Part shown: piece after piece, positions 1 to 5,685 of the stretch
Layout: the number at the start of each line of letters is the position of its first letter
Position numbering within the stretch: the stretch's first letter is position 1
NCBI GenBank assembly: GCA_964630015.1
Contig: CAZVTJ010000045.1
Span: 1 to 7,313 of the forward strand
Length of the DNA stretch: 7,313 nucleotides
From: CAZERT01 sp964630015
GTDB lineage: Bacteria > Patescibacteriota > Microgenomatia > UBA10105 > UBA927
Direction: 5' to 3'
The notes under the pieces: generated by a model
Told to the model about the DNA's origin: nothing
The model's input: the letters and a program-made list of their open reading frames with translations, nothing else
Databases searched by the model: none
Made by a program: the position numbers and the translations under genes

Positions 1-303
1 AGGAGAGTTACAAATACATGGTCTATTTCTCCAGAACAATTTTCATGGGTTGTATCGACCATGCGCACAACGCATCCGCAAGTGATAACAGTTGAACGTG
101 CATGGCCGGAGCCGGAACCGGATACGATTCTTATCCGTCCCGATGGAACGCTTCAGATTAATGGACCAGTCGATGATTACTTTCCGGTTGGGAATATATT
201 GACAGAAGATCCTTCGGTGCTGTTTGAACGTTCACGAACACTGTATGGGCATTTATCGGATGCAAACAGAACGGAATACCATGAGTCATATCCATCATTG
301 TAG
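1..303 (+). CDS. C-terminal part of a protein, possibly radical-SAM type (5' end outside window)
   Basis: The reading frame is open from base 1 to the TAG at 301-303, so this is the last 100 codons of a gene that starts upstream. The ATG at 61 has no Shine-Dalgarno sequence and is probably internal. No catalytic CxxxCxxC cluster is visible, as expected if it lies in the missing N-terminal part. The tail contains a segment running through ILIRPDGTL, then DYFPVGNILTEDP. Many radical-SAM proteins end in this pattern: a short strand, a PDG turn, then a 'GNIL.(E)DP' stretch. Prokaryotic viperin-like proteins have a comparable 'DPEGRF...ILEVG' tail. The family call is an inference from this short segment only; another alpha/beta enzyme remains possible. 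No terminator separates it from the next gene, which has its own promoter. Confidence 0.5.
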   Translation, partial: RRVTNTWSISPEQFSWVVSTMRTTHPQVITVERAWPEPEPDTILIRPDGTLQINGPVDDYFPVGNILTEDPSVLFERSRTLYGHLSDANRTEYHESYPSL

Positions 304-328
304 ATACGGAACGAATAAGATAAGTTTC

Positions 329-357
329 TTGCATAAAATTATCCTATAGTTTATAAT
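329..357 (+). promoter_or_regulatory. Sigma-70-type promoter for the 675-residue gene, leaderless geometry
   Basis: A perfect -10 box TATAAT (352-357) is preceded, at exactly 17 bases, by TTGCAT (329-334), a partial match to TTGACA. Only six bases separate the -10 box from the ATG at 364, so a transcription start about seven bases downstream of the -10 would fall on or next to the start codon. There is no Shine-Dalgarno sequence before 364, which fits a leaderless mRNA. A GATAA/TTATC inverted repeat (319-323 and 339-343) brackets the -35 region and could be a minor operator. The promoter call rests on sequence match alone. Confidence 0.65.
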
Positions 358-363
358 TTTAAT

Positions 364-2391
364 ATGGGACTTGAATTTGATAATAGGGGTAGTCAGCCGT
401 TATTGACCGCTTCTTCAGAAACAAATAAACCCGAATTTTCGGAGTCTCCTTTTGTACATACATTTCATTCCCTCGGATATGAAGGAACACATAAGGAAAG
501 GGAATTGTTTCCGAACAAAACGAATATGACCCCGGAGGATTGGGAACATGCCGAAACACGGTTAGACCAGGCAGTATGCACGGAGATGACAAAACATTTG
601 GCGGTTTTGGAGCATATTTATACGAGTGGATTCAGCGACACTATGGAGATAGCGGAGTTTTTGGATGCTGTCTATGATCGACTTCAGTCAAGAGAGCTTG
701 CAAAACGCGCGGTCAATTCGCTTTTAAAACACACGCATCACCGTTCCGGTGATGCATATCAAATTCATGAAAACGGCGCATACGCAGACCATAACGGAAA
801 ACATGAGCGTAGGTTGATTGAAAATGGACTGCTTTTTTTATTGTATGAAACGGATTGGAAAAAGCACTATGATGCCGAATACTCCCGTGAAACGCGGACA
901 ATACCGGATATAGTATCGTCACAGACATTTTCCGATGATCTTGCAGAAATTCTCGCGTATCGCTTCCACGATACATATCAGGCATGGGCAACGGATCATA
1001 ATTTCCATTTACATCCGGACAAGGATGGGAAGATCCCGAAAAAAATTGACCCGAAGGAGCTCCATGCGGAATTTGGCGTACTAATTCTTGAAACATACAG
1101 GGAAAGTTTTCGTGATATTCTCCAAGTATTCGTACCGGATGAAATTCTTTCCGGGATTGTCCAGGAATCACTGGGTTTAGCCCAAACCGTAATGCTTATC
1201 CATCCAGATCCCCTTCGGGCAATGAAAAAATTGGAAAATGAAAAATATGCAGAGTGGTCAACTGATTTTCGGTCTGATTATGATAGGAAAGTGCTTCGGC
1301 CTCAAACGATTCAATATGGCCAACTGTTTGCATTAATCAAAACCATGCAACAAACCGGAGAGCGGAAAAAACATCATGGGTTTAAGACAAAAAGCGGATT
1401 ACCGAAATTTTTTGAACGAGCACACGCAACAGTTTTAGCACAACTTTCCCAATCGTACGAGATGCTGTTATACTCCGCCACCGATACACCCGAACATCGG
1501 AAAGACTTGGATCGTCGGGCGAGGGCGTTGACAGCAAGAATGTTGTTTAGTGATTTGCAGGATATGGTCTTTCCGCTTGAGTCATCAACAATCCGAAAAG
1601 TAACGACGGATAAATCCATCACACGTAAACTTCATGACACAACATCAGGTATTACTTCGTTATCGCGCATAATGGATCCTAATGGTGACAGGTGTGAGAC
1701 TGATTTCGAACGGTTTTTGTGGGAAATCCGTTCATTATATCTTACCGCAAAGGAACTTGATCTTCCTCCGAAGGTAATGGGTGAAATCCGAACAATGATT
1801 GTTCGCGGCAGTCACTTCGGTGCGGAGATTTTTAAGAAGTTTATGTCACAGGATTATCCTACAATTTTGACTGAACATTATTCAAAACGTTTTGAGTATT
1901 TTGTTAATAGTTTTGTACGAAGGAAAATTGGTAATCAAATATTATCGTCAGTAGACGTTAATAATATAATACAACAATTATCTCATGTTGAATTCATTTG
2001 GCTTCCTTCGGAACAAAGGTTTCGTATAGACTTGGAACATTTTCCAACGGTTACCGGTATAGGCACACTTGATCTATTGTTGCCAACTTTGCAATCTAAA
2101 TTAATAGACTTTACCTATGAAGCATCAGCAGTTGCAAAATCGTTTCAGGCCAAACAGGAGCATTCGGGGATTGGGGATACTGGATATACTCAGGAAGACA
2201 GATTCACAGTGGATAGTACAACTGAAGGATTCTTACGAGCGTTATCTCAGTCTGATCCTGATTTTGCGAAAGCACTCCAAACATATAACAGCGACGAAAT
2301 ATGGGATAGTTTTGGAGGAACCGGTTGGTCAGCAAATAGTAACCATATAATTGATCCCCATGGAGATAGCCGTGATGCGGGGGGAATTTGA
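364..2391 (+). CDS. Uncharacterised 675-residue soluble protein
   Basis: I do not recognise this protein. It is a long intact frame ending in TGA, with the start placed at the first ATG after in-frame stops at 316 and 334, directly behind the promoter at 329-357. The next in-frame Met (residue 55) has no ribosome binding site either. The product has no signal peptide or membrane segment, so it is probably cytosolic. It looks mainly alpha-helical and charged, with many Lys, Glu, Arg and His residues. A His-rich patch, LLKHTHHRSGDAY, sits near residues 120-132. I see only two cysteines (C72, C444), so an iron-sulfur or structural zinc site built on Cys is unlikely. The first 55 or so residues and the last 45 (rich in Gly, Ser, Asp and Asn) look disordered. 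Transcription should end at the hairpin at 2427-2466. Composition looks more AT-rich than the purine genes downstream, especially toward the 3' end. No function is proposed. Confidence 0.85.
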   Translation: MGLEFDNRGSQPLLTASSETNKPEFSESPFVHTFHSLGYEGTHKERELFPNKTNMTPEDWEHAETRLDQAVCTEMTKHLAVLEHIYTSGFSDTMEIAEFLDAVYDRLQSRELAKRAVNSLLKHTHHRSGDAYQIHENGAYADHNGKHERRLIENGLLFLLYETDWKKHYDAEYSRETRTIPDIVSSQTFSDDLAEILAYRFHDTYQAWATDHNFHLHPDKDGKIPKKIDPKELHAEFGVLILETYRESFRDILQVFVPDEILSGIVQESLGLAQTVMLIHPDPLRAMKKLENEKYAEWSTDFRSDYDRKVLRPQTIQYGQLFALIKTMQQTGERKKHHGFKTKSGLPKFFERAHATVLAQLSQSYEMLLYSATDTPEHRKDLDRRARALTARMLFSDLQDMVFPLESSTIRKVTTDKSITRKLHDTTSGITSLSRIMDPNGDRCETDFERFLWEIRSLYLTAKELDLPPKVMGEIRTMIVRGSHFGAEIFKKFMSQDYPTILTEHYSKRFEYFVNSFVRRKIGNQILSSVDVNNIIQQLSHVEFIWLPSEQRFRIDLEHFPTVTGIGTLDLLLPTLQSKLIDFTYEASAVAKSFQAKQEHSGIGDTGYTQEDRFTVDSTTEGFLRALSQSDPDFAKALQTYNSDEIWDSFGGTGWSANSNHIIDPHGDSRDAGGI

Positions 2392-2426
2392 TTCTTGACG
2401 CCCATACGAATTTGTCGTTTACTAGT

Positions 2427-2466
2427 AAAAAGCGCTCGTGCTTTTTAAAAAAAAGAGCGTTTTTTT
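2427..2466 (+). terminator. Rho-independent terminator after the 675-residue gene
   Basis: AAAAAGCGCTC (2427-2437) pairs with GAGCG plus the start of the T-run (2455-2465), giving about 11 pairs that include one G-T wobble. A 17-base loop separates the arms and a run of seven T begins at 2460. The site lies 35 bases after the TGA at 2391. The same left arm can instead form a smaller hairpin, AAAAAGC (2427-2433) with GCTTTTT (2440-2446). A perfect 12-base palindrome, TTTACTAGTAAA (2418-2429), overlaps the left arm. A-tracts on the left would also give a T-tract on the opposite strand, so the element could be bidirectional. Confidence 0.7.
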
Positions 2467-2537
2467 GTTACAAAAAAAGTATTTATTCGTAAGCCAAATG
2501 TATAAACAAACCTATTGTTATTGTGGTTCGTATACCT

Positions 2538-2562
2538 AACCCCGCTTTTTGCGGGGTTTTTT
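2538..2562 (+). terminator. Strong GC hairpin with T-tract just before the HIT gene (terminator or attenuator)
   Basis: CCCCGC (2540-2545) and GCGGGG (2551-2556) form a perfect six-pair GC stem around a TTTTT loop, extended by AA (2538-2539) with TT. Six T follow at 2557-2562. This is a textbook intrinsic terminator. It ends only a few bases before the GGGAGG ribosome binding site (2566-2571) of the next gene, leaving no room for a promoter between them. It must therefore lie inside the leader of the downstream transcript if that transcript starts upstream, so an attenuator role is possible. Confidence 0.8.
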
Positions 2563-2576
2563 GAAGGGAGGACGAA

Positions 2577-3296
2577 ATGGGAGAGAAAGTCTGCACATTT
2601 TGTGATCCGGAAAAAGGAGGTCTCTTTCACTTCCATGCGGATTATGGGTTGAATTTTCCGGTTGATCAGGTTCCAATAATTAAAACTTCGCATTTTATAG
2701 CAAAGCCCGATATATTACCGCTTGAACCAGATGGTTATCATGCACTTATTATTCCACAAGTGAATATAGGCAATGAACATCCGCTATCATTTGCCGCACT
2801 TCAATCATTTTCTGATGAAGTAGGATCTATTGTGCGCCAACTCGAAGGGAAGTGGGGAAATAAGCCAATACTGCTTGCCGAACACGGAGCACATCAGGAA
2901 GGGGGAAGTATACAATCCGTGTATCATGCCCATACCCATGCATTCGGAATACCCGGCGGCATTAATCCGCTTGCATATATGAAGGATGAGTTAGCACGAC
3001 GCCAAATTAAATTTAAGACCATCGATCATGTTGATCCAAGTACCCCCAACAATCTTAAGCACGAATATAAGGGACAATCCTATCTGTATCTTCAGTGTGG
3101 AGGAGAAGCACTTATTGCCCATGATCCGGAAGGTACGTTTCCTTCACAAATAACACAACGGGCAATGAGTCGTTTATTTAACGGTGATGAATTGAACTGG
3201 AAGTCACTTGGCAGATATGGAGAGAAGAATCCTGAACTTGCGAAATTGGCAATTCAACGGTCGTTACGATTAGTACAATCGTGTTTAAGTTTATAG
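2577..3296 (+). CDS. HIT-domain protein, large form (239 residues)
   Basis: HIT (histidine triad) proteins are nucleotide-binding hydrolases or transferases that cleave the alpha-phosphate bond of substrates such as AMP-lysine, ApnA and nucleoside phosphoramidates. Visible here are an N-terminal CTFC zinc-type pair (C6, C9), a GYHALIIP strand (residues 53-60), and AEHG (101-104) followed by the triad HAHTH (H117, H119, H121). The spacing from EHG through the Ser-containing stretch to the triad is typical of HIT families. A C-terminal extension of about 115 residues makes it about twice the length of a minimal HIT protein, and I do not assign its role. The start is fixed by GGGAGG (2566-2571), five bases before the ATG. 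It is the first gene of the purine cluster, with a terminator-like hairpin in its leader. The substrate cannot be read from sequence, and a GalT-like transferase is possible. Confidence 0.85.
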   Translation: MGEKVCTFCDPEKGGLFHFHADYGLNFPVDQVPIIKTSHFIAKPDILPLEPDGYHALIIPQVNIGNEHPLSFAALQSFSDEVGSIVRQLEGKWGNKPILLAEHGAHQEGGSIQSVYHAHTHAFGIPGGINPLAYMKDELARRQIKFKTIDHVDPSTPNNLKHEYKGQSYLYLQCGGEALIAHDPEGTFPSQITQRAMSRLFNGDELNWKSLGRYGEKNPELAKLAIQRSLRLVQSCLSL

Positions 3297-3306
3297 AGGT
3301 AGTCTT

Positions 3307-3666
3307 ATGGAACAATGTCCTTTTTGTAATCCAAAACGGTTTGAGCATGATGTCATTTTTACTACGGAGCATTTTATTTTTTTCCGTGACTACAAGCCAA
3401 TAGCTCCCGGTCATTCACTTCTTATACCATCGTTTCATATCCGCTCTGAGTCGGAAATACCTGATGCATACCATGCGGAGTATTGGGAGGCAAATGCAAA
3501 AGCATATGAATGGATTGGAAAAACGTATACGTATGATCCTCTGGTATTTATTAATCCGCCTCACCAGCAATCCGTTACCCATTTACATAAACATTTTATC
3601 CCGGGGGTTTTTGGAGTATTGGGTGTCGATGAGGCGCTCCGGGAATTTTTAAAAACAAAAAAGTAA
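3307..3666 (+). CDS. HIT-family hydrolase, small form (119 residues)
   Basis: This is a complete minimal HIT protein of the Hint/Fhit type. It shows the CPFC zinc pair (C4, C7), the conserved GHSLLIPSFH strand (35-44) and the triad HLHKH (H92, H94, H96) followed by FIPG. The expected activity is hydrolysis of an adenylated or otherwise nucleotidylated substrate, releasing AMP or another NMP, in the cytosol. The gene starts ten bases after the stop of the larger HIT gene, with AGAGG (3295-3299) seven bases before the ATG, so the two are surely co-transcribed. It is not a close copy of its neighbour: shared features are the CxxC and the triad, while the rest diverges and this one lacks the long C-terminal extension. 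The pair may have distinct substrates, which the sequence does not reveal. Confidence 0.9.
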   Translation: MEQCPFCNPKRFEHDVIFTTEHFIFFRDYKPIAPGHSLLIPSFHIRSESEIPDAYHAEYWEANAKAYEWIGKTYTYDPLVFINPPHQQSVTHLHKHFIPGVFGVLGVDEALREFLKTKK

Positions 3667-3677
3667 GACGGTAACAC

Positions 3678-3683
3678 AAGGAG
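3678..3683 (+). promoter_or_regulatory. Ribosome binding site that fixes the short start of the ADA-like gene
   Basis: AAGGAG at 3678-3683 stands five bases before the ATG at 3689, which is ideal spacing. It matters because the protein begins where other ADA family members already have about 70-80 residues behind them. A stop in the same frame at 3650-3652, with no ATG after it, rules out a longer ATG-initiated product. Confidence 0.8.
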
Positions 3684-3688
3684 CAATA

Positions 3689-4525
3689 ATGTATGATCTG
3701 ACGGAAAAAATCCAATCTTCACCGGATGCGCTGTTTACCGCGGCAAAACATGCGGTTTCCCAAGCGTACCGGATCAACCGGATTACAACGTTGGAGCTTC
3801 GGTTTAATCCGATGCTTCGAAACCGCGGCGGTGAACGGGATCTTGATCACCTGATCGTGTTTGCGCTTCAGGGAATCGAACGGGCAATGCTTATGTATCC
3901 GGTGAGGGCAGGAATAATTCTTATGATGGATCGCCGGTTTACTCCGGAACAAAATGACATCATTGTCCAAAAAGCAATCAAGTACAAGCCGCGGGGAATT
4001 ATCGGCGTAGATTTGGCCGGCCCGATCGAGCGCACTGCCGAAAGCAGGAAATTTGCGCCAAAGAATATCGTTGCTTCAGTGGAAAAAGCGCGAAGTGCCG
4101 GACTTGGAGTAACGGTTCATACGGGGGAAGTTACCAATATTGACGAAATGTGGGAAGTCATAGAAACACTTCGTCCGGATCGGATAGCCCATGGAATTGC
4201 CTGTATACAGGATAAAAAAATGATGGAAGTTCTTCACAAGAATGGTATTCCGCTAGATACCTGCCCAACCTCCAATCTGCACACTGGGGCGGTAAAGGAC
4301 TTTTCCGCAATGAAGAAGCTGTACCGGACACTGATAGATCATGGAGTTTTGTTTACGATTAATACGGATGGGCCGGAAATGAACAAAACATCCCTGCGGC
4401 GGGAATATGCCATGCTGCTTGAGGAATCGATTTTATCGCCGAAAGAAATTTTGGCAGCCAATACACTGGCACATTCGGTATCGTTTTTATCTACCAAAGG
4501 AGGAAACACCCATGACAACAAATAG
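3689..4525 (+). CDS. Adenosine deaminase-family protein, N-terminally truncated
   Basis: The family is the zinc-dependent adenosine/AMP deaminase barrel, which converts adenosine to inosine. Recognised segments are TTLELRFNP (33-41), GIIGVDLAG (103-111), TVHTGE (142-147, giving the zinc-ligand His144 and catalytic Glu147), RIAHG (165-169, catalytic His168), CPTSNLHTGAV (192-202) and INTDGPE (224-230, zinc-ligand Asp227). Two things are odd. The protein has 278 residues rather than roughly 330-350, and lacks the N-terminal strand carrying the HxH zinc ligands; nothing resembling it is encoded just upstream. The usual second Asp of NTDD, which contacts the purine in characterised ADAs, is Gly228. 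The start is well supported by AAGGAG at 3678-3683. The 3' end overlaps the guaB start by 14 bases, suggesting translational coupling. The remaining frame is clean, so it is either a recently truncated gene or a remodelled protein with altered or lost catalysis. Family membership is firm; activity is doubtful. Confidence 0.85.
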   Translation: MYDLTEKIQSSPDALFTAAKHAVSQAYRINRITTLELRFNPMLRNRGGERDLDHLIVFALQGIERAMLMYPVRAGIILMMDRRFTPEQNDIIVQKAIKYKPRGIIGVDLAGPIERTAESRKFAPKNIVASVEKARSAGLGVTVHTGEVTNIDEMWEVIETLRPDRIAHGIACIQDKKMMEVLHKNGIPLDTCPTSNLHTGAVKDFSAMKKLYRTLIDHGVLFTINTDGPEMNKTSLRREYAMLLEESILSPKEILAANTLAHSVSFLSTKGGNTHDNK

Positions 4526-4754
4526 AACGGGCGTTATCGAAAATAAGATTGTCCATCACGAGGCACTGACGTTTGATGATGTATTACTGCTTCCCAATTA
4601 TACGGACATAAAACGGCAGGATGTGTCCCTTGCAACGAAGCTGCATTCTACCATTGTGCTCCCGCTTCCCATTATTTCTTCCCCCATGGACACGGTAACG
4701 GAAACGGATATGGCCGTATCGCTTGCCCGTGCAGGAGGCTTGATGTATCCATAG
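4512..4754 (+). pseudogene. guaB: IMP dehydrogenase, N-terminal fragment of frameshifted guaB
   Basis: This is the first 80 codons of guaB. The start is set by AAAGGAGGA (4496-4504), seven bases before the ATG, both inside the end of the ADA-like gene. The product shows the diagnostic N-terminal IMPDH motif LTFDDVLLLP (19-28), then PIISSPMDTVTE (53-64), which forms early strands of the TIM barrel, and ends ARAGGLMYP before a TAG. In the family this point continues as GGLGxIHRNM. Those residues (CIHRNMGIE) are present in the frame one base over, immediately after, so the stop results from a frameshift at about 4740-4746. Alone, the fragment cannot be an enzyme. Confidence 0.85.
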
Positions 4755-4758
4755 GAAT

Positions 4759-5658
4759 ATGGGCATTGAGGCACAAAGCGCAATGGTAGCAGCGGTAAAA
4801 AAGGAAAAACCGGAAGAACGCTCCGCGATTGATGAAAAAGGCAGGTTGCTTGTATCTGCTGCTGTGGGAATCGGGAGTGATTTGGAAGACCGAACGAATG
4901 CATTGGTTGCCGCTGGAGTCGATGTTTTGGTGGTTGATTCCAGTCATGGGTATTCGTCGTTTGTGATTTCCGCAGTGAAAACGATAAAAAATAAATATCC
5001 CGAATTGGTCGTTATGGCCGGCAATGTTGCGACATTTGATGGCGCGCGTGCGCTTTCGGATGCTGGAGCGGATATTGTCCGCGTCGGGATGGGCCCGGGA
5101 TCCATCTGCACGACCCGGATTGTTACGGGCATGGGTGTTCCGCAGATATCCGCAGTATCATCGGCTGTACGTGCACTGGACGGAAGAACGACGACTATTG
5201 TTGCCGATGGCGGAATCCGGCAAATGGGGGACATCGCAAAGGCGCTTGCATTTGGAGCTCATGCGGTCATGCTTGGGAGTATGCTGGCAGGGTATGACCA
5301 ATCTCCCGGCGATACGGTGGAAAAGGAAGGAAAACGGTGGAAAATGTATCGTGGTATGGGCTCGGTATCGGCAATGAAAAAAGGCGGGGCCGAACGGTAT
5401 GGGCAAAAGCGGGATACGGAAGAAAAAAAGCTGATTGCGGAAGGCGTGGAAGGGCTGGTTTCCTATAAGGGCGATGTAGCCGATTTTCTGGTTCAGACAG
5501 AAGGGTCACTTCGGTCCTCAATGTACTACCTGGGAGCCAGCGATCTTGATACATTTTTTTCCTCAAGCCGGGCAATAAAGATTTCAACTGCGGGATTGGT
5601 TGAATCCCATCCGCATGAAATTGCCATAACGGATACGGGGAGAAATTATATGAAGTAA
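4759..5658 (+). CDS. guaB: IMP dehydrogenase, catalytic part without CBS domains (guaB, frameshifted from its N-terminus)
   Basis: IMPDH oxidises IMP to XMP with NAD+, the committed step of guanine nucleotide synthesis. This part carries DSSHG (60-64), AGNVAT (87-92), the catalytic-cysteine loop GPGSICTTR (112-120, Cys117), ADGGIR (149-154), GSMLAG (173-178), YRGMGS (197-202), the flap Arg213-Tyr214 and the C-terminal ESHPHE (282-287). The flap and the YRGMGS loop point to IMPDH rather than GMP reductase. The segment where the two CBS domains normally insert is reduced to a short linker (about residues 13-28), so the full protein would be near 385 residues. The ATG at 4759 is the family's internal Met of HRNM and lacks a usable ribosome binding site. 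The real start is probably 4512, interrupted by a frameshift. Without the first 80 residues the barrel would be incomplete, so function requires a frame correction or the lesion must be a sequencing error. Confidence 0.9.
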   Translation: MGIEAQSAMVAAVKKEKPEERSAIDEKGRLLVSAAVGIGSDLEDRTNALVAAGVDVLVVDSSHGYSSFVISAVKTIKNKYPELVVMAGNVATFDGARALSDAGADIVRVGMGPGSICTTRIVTGMGVPQISAVSSAVRALDGRTTTIVADGGIRQMGDIAKALAFGAHAVMLGSMLAGYDQSPGDTVEKEGKRWKMYRGMGSVSAMKKGGAERYGQKRDTEEKKLIAEGVEGLVSYKGDVADFLVQTEGSLRSSMYYLGASDLDTFFSSSRAIKISTAGLVESHPHEIAITDTGRNYMK

Positions 5659-5685
5659 CGCTCTGGCGCATATGGAAGGAGTTTT

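Noticed and set aside
61..303. Complete 80-residue gene starting at ATG 61
   Set aside because: The frame is open to base 1 and the ATG has no ribosome binding site, so this is more likely the end of a longer gene.
713..1171. Antisense frame of 152 codons inside the 675-residue gene
   Set aside because: No ribosome binding site or promoter, no recognisable protein pattern, and it lies wholly within an intact coding region.
2467..2537. Small RNA between the two terminators
   Set aside because: The spacing would allow one, but I see no convincing -35/-10 pair and no recognised RNA family.
2392..2576. Known purine-type riboswitch in the leader
   Set aside because: The conserved cores of the purine, ZTP and PRPP/ppGpp aptamers were looked for by eye and not seen.
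4407..4511. Longer guaB start at 4407
   Set aside because: The extra residues are the ADA-like gene read in another frame and do not resemble IMPDH; the strong ribosome binding site points to 4512.
4740..4758. Programmed +1 frameshift that would fuse the two guaB parts
   Set aside because: No recognised slippery codon, internal Shine-Dalgarno or downstream structure is evident, and a +1 slip would leave the protein one residue short of the family pattern. A two-base deletion explains it better.
4759..5658. GMP reductase instead of IMP dehydrogenase
   Set aside because: YRGMGS, the Arg-Tyr flap and ESHPHE are IMPDH features, and guaA follows directly; absence of CBS domains alone does not indicate GMP reductase.
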